From contig NZ_CP033972.1 of the NCBI RefSeq assembly GCF_003855095.1, positions 558,001 through 622,000 of the forward strand: a stretch of 64,000 bases of DNA. Direction: 5' to 3'. The notes below the pieces were generated by a model. That model was not told the origin of the DNA. It saw only the letters and a program-made list of their open reading frames with translations, and searched no databases. The number at the start of each line of letters is the position of its first letter. Within the stretch, counting starts at the first letter, position 1. Positions 56,843 to 64,000 of the stretch are shown piece by piece. The stretch comes from Gordonia insulae (lineage in GTDB: Bacteria; Actinomycetota; Actinomycetes; Mycobacteriales; Mycobacteriaceae). The position numbers were made by a program, and so were the translations under genes.

Positions 56843-57127
56843 ATGGCCGACGCTGCGAACGTCCGTCTGACCGCGCACGTGCACGGTCACGTCCAGGGTG
56901 TCGGATTCCGATGGTGGACCCGATCGCGTGCCCTCGAACTCGGCCTGGTCGGGTACGCCGCCAATCTCGCCGACGGGCGGGTCCTGGTGGTCGCGGAGGG
57001 GACACGTGCGGCGGCCGAGGCGCTGCTGGCCGCGTTGCGCTCTGGCGACACCGCCGGTTCGGTCGACCTCGTCGTCGAGAAGTTCGACCCGGCGCGCGGA
57101 GATCTGCGGGGATTCGTCGAGAAATAG
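56843..57127 (+). CDS. acyP: Acylphosphatase
   Basis: A 94-residue enzyme that hydrolyses acyl phosphates. It has the signature HVQGVGFRWWTRSRALELGLVG, with the phosphate-binding loop and Arg, then GYAANLADGRVLVVAEG with the catalytic Asn. It is placed directly before smc, as in M. tuberculosis (Rv2922A). Confidence 0.93.
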   Translation: MADAANVRLTAHVHGHVQGVGFRWWTRSRALELGLVGYAANLADGRVLVVAEGTRAAAEALLAALRSGDTAGSVDLVVEKFDPARGDLRGFVEK

Positions 57128-57195
57128 TCGCCGACCGAATGCCTCGGTCGGTGTGCTGTGCCGCGTGGGGACGCCGACGGCGCCGCGATGGTGAG

Positions 57196-57201
57196 TATTC
57201 T
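57196..57201 (+). promoter_or_regulatory. Putative -10 of a near-leaderless smc promoter
   Basis: TATTCT ends 8 nt before the GTG at 57210. No Shine-Dalgarno lies between. No clear -35 is seen. Confidence 0.35.
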
Positions 57202-57209
57202 GTACCGTC

Positions 57210-60200
57210 GTGCACCTCAAGAGCCTCACCCTGAAGGGCTTCAAGTCGTTTGCGTCGTCCACGACGCTGCGCTTCGAGCCCGGCATCACCTGTGTGGTGG
57301 GGCCGAACGGGTCGGGCAAGTCGAACGTCGTCGACGCCCTGACCTGGGTCATGGGCGAGCAGGGCGCCAAGGCGCTGCGCGGCGGCAAGATGGAGGACGT
57401 CATCTTCGCCGGCACGTCCGGGCGGCCGCCGCTCGGTCGTGCCGAGGTGACCCTGACCATCGACAACGCCGACGGGGCGCTGCCCATCGAGTACTCCGAG
57501 GTCTCCATCACGCGGCGGATGTTCCGCGACGGCGCAGGCGAGTACGAGATCAACGGCAATTCGTGTCGGCTGATGGACGTCCAGGAACTGCTGAGCGACT
57601 CCGGCATCGGTCGTGAGATGCACGTCATCGTCGGGCAGGGCCGACTCGCCGCGATCCTCGAGTCGCGGCCCGAGGATCGTCGTTCGTTCATCGAGGAGGC
57701 CGCGGGCGTCCTCAAACACCGCAAACGCAAAGAGAAGGCGGTCCGCAAACTCGATGGGATGCAGGCCAATCTGGCCCGACTCACCGACCTGACCGGCGAG
57801 CTCCGACGTCAGCTCAAGCCGTTGGGACGGCAGGCCGAGGTGGCTCGCCGCGCGCAGACGGTGCAGGCCGATCTCCGCGATGCGCGACTGCGGCTGGCCG
57901 CCGATGATCTGGTGACCAGGCGCGCCGAGATGGCCGAGCACTCGGCCGTCGAGGACGAGGTCCGCTCCCAGCAGGATGAGGTGACCGCGGCTCTCGACAC
58001 GGTGTCCGCGCAGCTCGCCGAGCACGAACAGCACCTCGCCGAGGTCGTGCCCGCGGCAACGGCCGCCGCACAGACCTGGTTTCGGCTGTCGGCCCTGTCC
58101 GAACGCATCGACGCGACCTGCCGCGTCGCGACCGAGCGTGGCCGATATCTGAACGAGCCGACGAGCAGGTCCAGCGGGCCCGATCCCGACGACCTCGAGC
58201 GGCAGGCCGAGGACGCCGCGTTGACCGAGGCCGAACTCGGCGGCGCGGTGACGGCGGCGTCGGAGTACCTCGACGCGGCGCAGGCCGAGTTGTCGCGCAA
58301 TGAGCAGGTCGCGGCGGAGGCCGAGCGGGCACACCTGGCCGCCGTGCGGGCGATCGCCGATCGACGTGAAGGACTGGCCCGCTTGGAAGGGCAGGTCGAC
58401 AACCTGCGCACCAAGTCGGAGTCGGTTGACGCCGAGACCGCCCGCCTCACCTCGGCCATCGCCGCGGCCAGCGAGCGGGCAGAGGCGGCGCAGACCCAGC
58501 AGGACGCCACGGCCGCGACACTCGGCGAGTTCGAGGCTGCCGAACAGGGACTCGACGAGCACCACGAGCGTTCGGTGAACGCCCTCAACCAGGCCAACGA
58601 GCGGGTCGCGTCACTCCAGACGGGCCAGCGCGAGGCCGAGCAGCGGATCGCATCGTTGACCGCCCGGATCGAGGCGCTAGCGGTCGGGCTGGAACGCAAC
58701 GACGGCGGCGCGTGGCTCCTCGACAACGCGCCCGACGGACTGCTGGCGCCGATGTCGGAGATGCTCACCGTGGAGTCCGGCTTCGAGACGGCGATCGCCG
58801 GCGCTCTGGGACCCGCGGCGGATGCGATCGCCACGGTCGACGCCCTCGCGGCGGTCCGGGCGCTCGACGCCCTGAAATCGGGCGACGGTGGCCGCGCCGC
58901 GCTGATCCTCGGGGGGCTGCCCGACGCCGCGGTCCGCGACGACATCGTGTTGCCGGATGGTGCACGCTGGGCGGCATCGGTGGTGCAGTGCCCGGCGTCG
59001 GTGCGCGGCGCCGTCGACCTCGTGCTCGCCGACACCGTCCTGGTCGACACCCCGCGACAAGGACTCGACATCGCTCAGCGGCATCGGGTCCGGACGGTCA
59101 CCCGCGAGGGCGACCGGATCGGTCCCGCATCGATCGAGGGCGGGTCGTCGCATCGCCCGTCGGCGCTCGAGGTGCAGTCCGCGATCGACTCGGCGACAAG
59201 CGAACTCGCCGCCGCTCGACGACGGGCGGAGGAGATCGAGGCCGCGCTCGACGGCGCACTCGCCGAACAGCGCGATCGCCGGGAATCCGCGGAGGAGGCG
59301 CTGGCCGCACTGCACGAGTCCGACGCCAACGTCGGCGGGACCTACGAGCAGATGGCGCGCCTCGGCCACGAGATCCGGGCCGCACGCGCCGAGGGCGAAC
59401 GTCTCACCCGGCAGCGCGACCGGGCTGAGGAAGGTCGCGCCGACATGCTGGCGAAACTGCACGAACTCGAGGACCGTCTGCGCTACGCCAACGACGAGTC
59501 CGAGGTCCCGTCGGAACAGATCGGTGACGACGTCCCCCGGGAAGCGGCGGCCGAGGCGGTCGCCGCCGCGCGGGCCGCGGAGATGGAGGCGCGGCTGTCG
59601 CTGCGCACCGCGGAGGAACGTCTCGCGTCCGTCCGTGGACGCGCGGACTCGCTGCGCCGGGCCGCCCAGCGCGAGCGCGAAGCACGGGTCAGGGCCGAGC
59701 AGCAGGATCGGGCGCGACGTCGTGCGGCGGCTGTCGCGTCCGCCGTCGCCGACGCGGGAGCCGAGGTCTCCCGACGACTGTCGCTCGCCGTGCAGTCCGC
59801 CCAGGCGGGCCGTGACGAACTCGAACAGGTGCGTATCGAGCGCAGTGCGGCGCTCGATGAGCTGAAGAACCAATCAGCCGAACTGACCATCAGACTCAAC
59901 TCACTGCGTGACACCGTTCACCGCGACGAGCTCGCGCGGACCCAGGCGGCGCTTCGCATCGAGCAACTCGAGGAACAGATCCTGGAGACCTTCGCGATCG
60001 CGCCGGACGACCTGGTCGCGGAGTACGGCCCGGACGTGCCGATGCCGCCGTCGGCACTCGAGATCCAGGAGTACGAGCAGGCCAAGGAACGCGGTGAGAA
60101 CGTCGTCGCGCCGGCGGCGCTCCCGTACGACCGGGCGACGCAGGAGACCCGCGCGAAGAAGGCGCAGAAGGATCTCAACACCCTCGGCAAGGTCAACCCG

Positions 60201-60848
60201 CTCGCCCTCGAGGAGTTCGCCGCGCTCGAGGAGCGCTACAACTTCCTGTCAGCGCAACTCGAGGATGTCAAGGCTGCTCGCCGCGACCTGCTGTCCGTGG
60301 TGGACGAGGTGGATGCCCGCATCCTGCAGGTGTTCACCGAGGCCTACGCCGACGTCGAACGCGAGTTCGCGACCGTGTTCACGACGCTCTTCCCCGGCGG
60401 GGAGGGGCGTCTGGTGCTGACCGACCCCAGCGACATGCTCACCACGGGTATCGAGGTCGAGGCACGCCCACCGGGCAAGAAGGTCAAGCGCCTGTCGCTG
60501 CTGTCCGGCGGGGAGAAGTCCCTGACCGCGGTGGCCATGCTGGTCGCGATCTTCCGGGCGAGGCCGTCACCGTTCTACGTGATGGACGAGGTCGAGGCCG
60601 CCCTCGACGACACCAACCTGCGGCGACTCATCGCCCTGTTCGAGCAACTGAGGGAACGCTCGCAACTCATCGTGATCACACACCAGAAGCCGACCATGCA
60701 GGTCGCCGACGCCCTGTACGGCGTCAGCATGCGGGGCGACGGCATCACCACGGTGATCTCGCAGCGCTTGCGTGGTGTGGACATCCCGGTCACCGGGGAC
60801 ACCCGGGCGAGCGAGGCGACGGGACATGTGACCGCCGACCCGACCTGA
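57210..60848 (+). CDS. smc: Chromosome segregation protein SMC
   Basis: A 1212-residue condensin ATPase that organises and separates chromosomes. The N-terminal head has Walker [15 protein letters not shown]. Two long coiled coils (about residues 170-510 and 680-1030) flank a hinge domain (near 520-670). The C-terminal head has the signature [15 protein letters not shown] and Walker [14 protein letters not shown]. The length matches the family. The GTG start follows a promoter-like TATTCT. A hairpin follows before ftsY. Confidence 0.97.
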   Translation: MHLKSLTLKGFKSFASSTTLRFEPGITCVVGPNGSGKSNVVDALTWVMGEQGAKALRGGKMEDVIFAGTSGRPPLGRAEVTLTIDNADGALPIEYSEVSITRRMFRDGAGEYEINGNSCRLMDVQELLSDSGIGREMHVIVGQGRLAAILESRPEDRRSFIEEAAGVLKHRKRKEKAVRKLDGMQANLARLTDLTGELRRQLKPLGRQAEVARRAQTVQADLRDARLRLAADDLVTRRAEMAEHSAVEDEVRSQQDEVTAALDTVSAQLAEHEQHLAEVVPAATAAAQTWFRLSALSERIDATCRVATERGRYLNEPTSRSSGPDPDDLERQAEDAALTEAELGGAVTAASEYLDAAQAELSRNEQVAAEAERAHLAAVRAIADRREGLARLEGQVDNLRTKSESVDAETARLTSAIAAASERAEAAQTQQDATAATLGEFEAAEQGLDEHHERSVNALNQANERVASLQTGQREAEQRIASLTARIEALAVGLERNDGGAWLLDNAPDGLLAPMSEMLTVESGFETAIAGALGPAADAIATVDALAAVRALDALKSGDGGRAALILGGLPDAAVRDDIVLPDGARWAASVVQCPASVRGAVDLVLADTVLVDTPRQGLDIAQRHRVRTVTREGDRIGPASIEGGSSHRPSALEVQSAIDSATSELAAARRRAEEIEAALDGALAEQRDRRESAEEALAALHESDANVGGTYEQMARLGHEIRAARAEGERLTRQRDRAEEGRADMLAKLHELEDRLRYANDESEVPSEQIGDDVPREAAAEAVAAARAAEMEARLSLRTAEERLASVRGRADSLRRAAQREREARVRAEQQDRARRRAAAVASAVADAGAEVSRRLSLAVQSAQAGRDELEQVRIERSAALDELKNQSAELTIRLNSLRDTVHRDELARTQAALRIEQLEEQILETFAIAPDDLVAEYGPDVPMPPSALEIQEYEQAKERGENVVAPAALPYDRATQETRAKKAQKDLNTLGKVNPLALEEFAALEERYNFLSAQLEDVKAARRDLLSVVDEVDARILQVFTEAYADVEREFATVFTTLFPGGEGRLVLTDPSDMLTTGIEVEARPPGKKVKRLSLLSGGEKSLTAVAMLVAIFRARPSPFYVMDEVEAALDDTNLRRLIALFEQLRERSQLIVITHQKPTMQVADALYGVSMRGDGITTVISQRLRGVDIPVTGDTRASEATGHVTADPT

Positions 60849-60867
60849 CCGACCATGCACTGAACAG

Positions 60868-60902
60868 GGTGCGACGAGCGATCGGACACGATCGGTCGCA
60901 CC
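60868..60902 (+). terminator. Hairpin between smc and ftsY
   Basis: ggtgcgac (60868-60875) pairs with gtcgcacc (60895-60902), and an inner cgatcg pair surrounds gaca, with gag bulged on one side. No T run follows. Confidence 0.5.
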
Positions 60903-60926
60903 CGACAACCGATAGGGGTACTCGGA

Positions 60927-62468
60927 GTGAACACCGGACTCATCATCGGCATCGTCGTCGCCGTGATCGTGCTCATCGCACTGATCGTGCTCGGCGTGAT
61001 GCTGTCCCGACGACGCCGGATCTCGTTGTCCGACGACTCGGGAGATCAGGGACCGATCGACGGGACGACCCGGCAGGTCGACAAATCGGGCGGTTACCGG
61101 GCGGGGTCGGGGTTCAGTTTCAGCCAGGGCGCGAGCGCCGGTGGCGTCGGGCTCGCGGAGCCGCCGGAACCGGTGGTGCGGCCGGGAGGCCCGGACCAGA
61201 AGGTCCCGGACACCGGGTTCGAGCGCACCGAGGTCGACGGCCAGCCGGGCGTCGGCGACGATGCGGCGGTACCGCGTGACTCGGCGCAGCGCGGTATCCG
61301 GAACGTCTCCTTGCCCGACGAGCCCGGCGGTGGCACCGGGACGCTGACCGACCCCGATGACGTCGTCGAGGCCCCGGCTCCCGATGACGTCGTCGAGGCG
61401 CCCGCGACGGAAACCGTCGTCGAGCCCGCGCCCCGACCGGAAACGGTCGCCGAACCCGAACCGGTCGTGGAACCCGAACCGGTCGTCGAACCCGAACCGG
61501 TCGTCGAGACCGAGCCGGTGGAGGTGGCCGCGCCCGCACGCGAGGAGATCGCGCCGACGGCGGGCCGGCTCGGACGGCTGCGCGGGCGACTGTCGCGCTC
61601 GCAGGGGGCCATCGGCAAGAGCATGCTCGGCCTGCTCGGCGCGGGCGACCTCGACGAGGAGAGCTGGGAGGAGATCGAGGACACGCTCTTGATGGCCGAT
61701 CTGGGCACGGCGTCCACGATGGCCGTCGTCGAGCGACTGCGGAGTGAACTCGCGACCAGCAACGTGCGGACCGCGGACGATGCGCGCGCCCTGCTCCGTC
61801 GCGTGCTCGTCGCGCAACTGCGCCCCGATCTCGACCGGGCGGTGCACGCCCTACCGCATGCCGGCCGGCCCGCCGTGATCCTCGTCGTCGGCGTCAACGG
61901 GACCGGCAAGACCACGACGACCGGAAAGCTCGCGCGCGTACTGGTCGCCGACGGCCGCCGGGTTCTGCTCGGTGCCGCCGACACGTTCCGTGCCGCAGCC
62001 GCGGACCAGCTGCAGACCTGGGGTGAGCGGGTCGGTGCGGCTGTGGTGCGTGGCAAGGAACAGGCCGATCCCGCGTCGGTCGCGTTCGATGCGGTCGCCA
62101 AGGGCATCGACACGGGTGTCGATGTCGTGATGATCGACACCGCGGGCCGGCTGCACACCAAGACCGGTCTGATGGACGAGCTGGGCAAGGTCAAGCGTGT
62201 CGTGGAGAAGAAGGCGCCCGTGGACGAGGTCCTGTTGGTGCTCGACGCGACGGTCGGGCAGAACGGCCTCACCCAGGCGCGGGTGTTCGCCGAGGTCGTC
62301 GACATCACCGGTGTGGTGCTGACCAAACTCGACGGTACGGCCAAGGGCGGCATCGTCTTCCACGTCCAGGAGGAACTCGGCGTGCCGGTCAAACTGGTCG
62401 GACTCGGGGAGGGCGCGGACGACCTCGCCCCGTTCGAGCCGGAGGCCTTCGTCGACGCCCTGCTCTGA
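60927..62468 (+). CDS. ftsY: Signal recognition particle receptor FtsY
   Basis: A 513-residue GTPase that docks SRP-ribosome complexes at the membrane. One N-terminal membrane helix (IIGIVVAVIVLIALIVLGVML) is followed by a variable acidic A region with tandem EPEPVV repeats, then the NG domain from about residue 205: GVNGTGKTTTTGKLA, DTAGRLHTK, TKLDGTAKGG and a final GLGEGADDLAPFEPEAFVDAL. It starts at GTG 60927. Downstream of smc as in mycobacteria (Rv2921c). Confidence 0.96.
   Translation: MNTGLIIGIVVAVIVLIALIVLGVMLSRRRRISLSDDSGDQGPIDGTTRQVDKSGGYRAGSGFSFSQGASAGGVGLAEPPEPVVRPGGPDQKVPDTGFERTEVDGQPGVGDDAAVPRDSAQRGIRNVSLPDEPGGGTGTLTDPDDVVEAPAPDDVVEAPATETVVEPAPRPETVAEPEPVVEPEPVVEPEPVVETEPVEVAAPAREEIAPTAGRLGRLRGRLSRSQGAIGKSMLGLLGAGDLDEESWEEIEDTLLMADLGTASTMAVVERLRSELATSNVRTADDARALLRRVLVAQLRPDLDRAVHALPHAGRPAVILVVGVNGTGKTTTTGKLARVLVADGRRVLLGAADTFRAAAADQLQTWGERVGAAVVRGKEQADPASVAFDAVAKGIDTGVDVVMIDTAGRLHTKTGLMDELGKVKRVVEKKAPVDEVLLVLDATVGQNGLTQARVFAEVVDITGVVLTKLDGTAKGGIVFHVQEELGVPVKLVGLGEGADDLAPFEPEAFVDALL
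61452..61505. repeat. 18-bp tandem repeat, 3 copies, in ftsY
   Basis: gaacccgaaccggtcgtg/c at 61452-61469, 61470-61487 and 61488-61505, encoding EPEPVV. A degraded copy follows. It extends the acidic A region. Confidence 0.85.
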
Positions 62469-62514
62469 CGTCCCGCTCTGACGTACGCGCCGCCGCGCGG
62501 AGACGAGCGGGACG
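62469..62514 (+). terminator. Hairpin after ftsY
   Basis: cgtcccgctc (62469-62478) pairs with gagcgggacg (62505-62514). The 26-nt loop holds a smaller gcgc/gcgc stem. It begins right after the ftsY stop. Confidence 0.55.
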
Positions 62515-62604
62515 GCGGTGTGAGCGACGCGCGTGGGCGGTCACTTCGCACTGCGCTGGGCGGAAACCTTGCCGCATCTCGTGGCCGCCATAACGTCGAC
62601 GGTC

Positions 62605-63606
62605 ATGAACATCCGGAAGTCGCCTGCCCCGTTCCACATCGGCGTGTCGATCTCCGACGGCGAGCTGGCTGCACTGTCGGGTCCGGAGATCGCCGGGCTC
62701 GCCCGGCGGCTCGACGGTGTCGTCGACTACTGGCTCATCGGTGCCGATCGGGGCGCACCTCACGCGGGGGAATCTCACGCGGGGGAATCTCACGCGGGGG
62801 AATCTCACGCAGGTGAATCCGGGCCGGCAACGGTCGACCCCACCGTCGTCGCCACGTTCGCGGCTCGACACACCACCGACCTCGGTTACGTGGTGGCGGC
62901 CGCGGCGCACCGCGATCACCCCTACAACCTGGCCCGACGGCTGCTCTCCCTCGATCACGCGACCGGTGGGCGCGCCGGGTGGTTCGCCGCCGACGCAGAC
63001 ACCGCCGTCGCCCTGGGGACCGACGCCGACGCCTGGACGTCGAGTCCGCTCGGTGCGGAGCACACGGCGGCCGCGATCGACGCGGTCCGCACCCTGTGGC
63101 GCGCATGGCCACTGGCCTCCGTCGTCGCGGATGTGAACACCGGTGTCTTCGTCGACACCGACCTCGTCCGGGCGGCCGACATCGCCGGACACTTCGCGAT
63201 CGCGGGACCGCTGCCGCTGCCGGGCTCCATCCAGCACGACCTCCCGGTCTTCGGCCGCCGGCCCGGCGCCGGCGGCACCCGGCCCGACATTCTGGTGATC
63301 GATCAGCCGGGGTCGGTGGAGCGCGTCGAGACGGAACGGAGTCCGATCTCGCGGGTGGTGGAGCTGTCGGAGACGGCATTCCGCGCCGACCCGATCCCCG
63401 GCGGGTTCGACGGCGCGATCGTGACCACGTCGCTGTCGGACCTCGACGACCTGCTCCGGTCGATCCGCAGTCGACGGCCCGGACGTGACGCGTCTGCGGA
63501 TGACCGGACCCTGCGTGCGCGGCTGGGGGTCGCAGCGGCCACACTCCCGGATCCGGGTCGCAACCGTCGCGTGTTCGCGTCCGTCCGCACCGCCGAGACC
63601 GTCTGA
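62605..63606 (+). CDS. Luciferase-fold (LLM) flavin-dependent oxidoreductase-like protein
   Basis: A 333-residue protein with pieces of the bacterial luciferase-like fold: a first strand FHIGVSISDGELAAL, LGYVVAAAAHRDHPYNLARRLLSLDHATGGRAGWF, which is typical of NtaA/DszA-type monooxygenases, and a later PGSIQHDLPVF. Between about residues 53 and 72 it carries HAGES repeated four times. It seems shorter than related enzymes of some 400 residues. I start at ATG 62605. It overlaps no neighbour and precedes another LLM gene by 8 nt, so the two are probably one operon. The substrate is unknown. Confidence 0.75.
   Translation: MNIRKSPAPFHIGVSISDGELAALSGPEIAGLARRLDGVVDYWLIGADRGAPHAGESHAGESHAGESHAGESGPATVDPTVVATFAARHTTDLGYVVAAAAHRDHPYNLARRLLSLDHATGGRAGWFAADADTAVALGTDADAWTSSPLGAEHTAAAIDAVRTLWRAWPLASVVADVNTGVFVDTDLVRAADIAGHFAIAGPLPLPGSIQHDLPVFGRRPGAGGTRPDILVIDQPGSVERVETERSPISRVVELSETAFRADPIPGGFDGAIVTTSLSDLDDLLRSIRSRRPGRDASADDRTLRARLGVAAATLPDPGRNRRVFASVRTAETV
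62761..62820. repeat. 15-bp tandem repeat, 4 copies, in the LLM-like gene
   Basis: cacgcgggggaatct at 62761, 62776 and 62791, plus a variant cacgcaggtgaatcc at 62806-62820. The copies encode HAGES x4. The first three are identical, which points to recent expansion. Confidence 0.92.
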
Positions 63607-63614
63607 GGAGAGTC

Positions 63615-64000
63615 ATGACCCGCCCCGACCGACGAGGTCTGATCATCAACGTGAACGTGCTCAACGTCGGCATCCACGCCGCGGCCTGGCAGCGCACGAC
63701 CGAGTCGTCGACGGCATTCGTCGATCCGGACTACTACGTTCGTCAGGCGCAGATCGCCGAGCGCGGGACTCTCGATGCGGTGTTCCTCGCCGACGGCCCG
63801 GCGTTGCGGGAGAACCCGGCGATCAAACCCTCGCAGGCGCTGGACCCCGGCATCATCCTCGGATCCGTCGCGGCGGGTACCGAGCGCCTGGGCATCATCG
63901 GCACGTTCTCCACGACCTTCAACGAACCCGTGGAACTCGCGCATCGGCTCCTGAGTCTCGATCGGCTCTCCGGCGGGCGGTTCGCCTGGAACATCGTCAC
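63615..64000 (+). CDS. LLM-class flavin-dependent monooxygenase, 5' part
   Basis: The first 128 residues of a luciferase-like monooxygenase, cut by the window end. It has NVNVLNVGIHAAAWQ, YYVRQAQIAERGTLDAVFLADGPAL, LDPGIILGSVAAGTERLGI and RLLSLDRLSGGRFAWNIV, close to the nitrilotriacetate/dibenzothiophene-sulfone monooxygenase group, which uses FMNH2 supplied by a separate reductase. gaggag precedes the ATG. It is co-directional and nearly adjacent to the LLM-like gene upstream. Confidence 0.85.
   Translation, partial: MTRPDRRGLIINVNVLNVGIHAAAWQRTTESSTAFVDPDYYVRQAQIAERGTLDAVFLADGPALRENPAIKPSQALDPGIILGSVAAGTERLGIIGTFSTTFNEPVELAHRLLSLDRLSGGRFAWNIV

Noticed and set aside
1..64000. A complete new defence, secretion or biosynthetic system
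   Set aside because: I looked for clusters of unknown genes with nuclease, ATPase, toxin-antitoxin, reverse transcriptase or NRPS/PKS features. The only nuclease-type lone gene is the conserved HNH protein, and unknown genes occur singly.

Overview
The window is about 64 kb of GC-rich chromosome from an actinobacterium of the mycolate-producing order Mycobacteriales. Two things suggest this. First, most blocks run in an order I know from Mycobacterium tuberculosis: the Rv2476c-Rv2439c region followed by the Rv2966c and Rv2927c-Rv2921c regions. Second, it has lineage markers: paired ClpP1/ClpP2, a mycothiol-type Rv2466c thioredoxin-fold enzyme, group II truncated haemoglobin, a DUF5130/CtaJ-like pair, and an esterase resembling phage lysin B, which acts on mycolyl-arabinogalactan. 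The ectABC genes and the general style fit Gordonia best. This is inference from gene content, not a database match.

Layout. 1-10.1 kb: 3' part of a large NAD-glutamate dehydrogenase, a molybdopterin oxidoreductase, a hotdog thioesterase, a conserved unknown, a GH13 alpha-glucosidase with a very long acidic N-terminus, glbO, an HNH endonuclease, and two small genes I take to be cytochrome aa3 accessory subunits. 10.1-14.1 kb: a DctA dicarboxylate carrier divergent from its CitA/DcuS-type two-component system. 14.1-25.5 kb: pepN, the Rv2466c-like enzyme, an M48 protease, rpiB, nei2, the lysin B-like esterase, sthA, an L,D-transpeptidase, a secreted lipase and a small zinc ribbon. 25.5-30.7 kb: tRNA-Gly, tRNA-Pro and the proteostasis block tig-clpP1-clpP2-clpX. 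30.7-33.7 kb: an FdhF/YdeP-type molybdoenzyme divergent from mobA. 33.8-47.1 kb: valS-folC-DUF4233, an exported unknown, ndk, RNase E, rplU-rpmA, obg-proB. 47.2-50.6 kb: a sirtuin and the ectoine operon ectABC, placed at a junction between two blocks that are separate in M. tuberculosis. 50.7-62.5 kb: rsmD, nitronate monooxygenase, coaD, a DivIVA-like coiled-coil protein, DUF177, rnc, mutM (frameshifted), osmC, acyP, smc, ftsY. 62.6-64 kb: two luciferase-fold flavin oxidoreductases, the last cut by the window edge.

How the genes work together. The window is mostly housekeeping: protein quality control, tRNA charging, RNA turnover, ribosome parts, chromosome segregation and protein targeting, with small stress and metabolic modules added. 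MobA makes the cofactor needed by the two molybdoenzymes. The transporter and two-component system at 10-14 kb form one dicarboxylate-sensing unit.

I found no CRISPR array, prophage, insertion sequence or clear new defence system. The most notable signals are smaller. mutM has a one-base deletion in a G run. A 36-bp repeat family sits inside fdhF, upstream of ndk and (one core copy) inside valS. Several in-frame minisatellites lie in disordered protein segments. A hairpin covers the start region of the alpha-glucosidase gene. Two tandem LexA-like boxes lie between ectA and ectB. Three CRP/GlxR-like palindromes lie in intergenic DNA.
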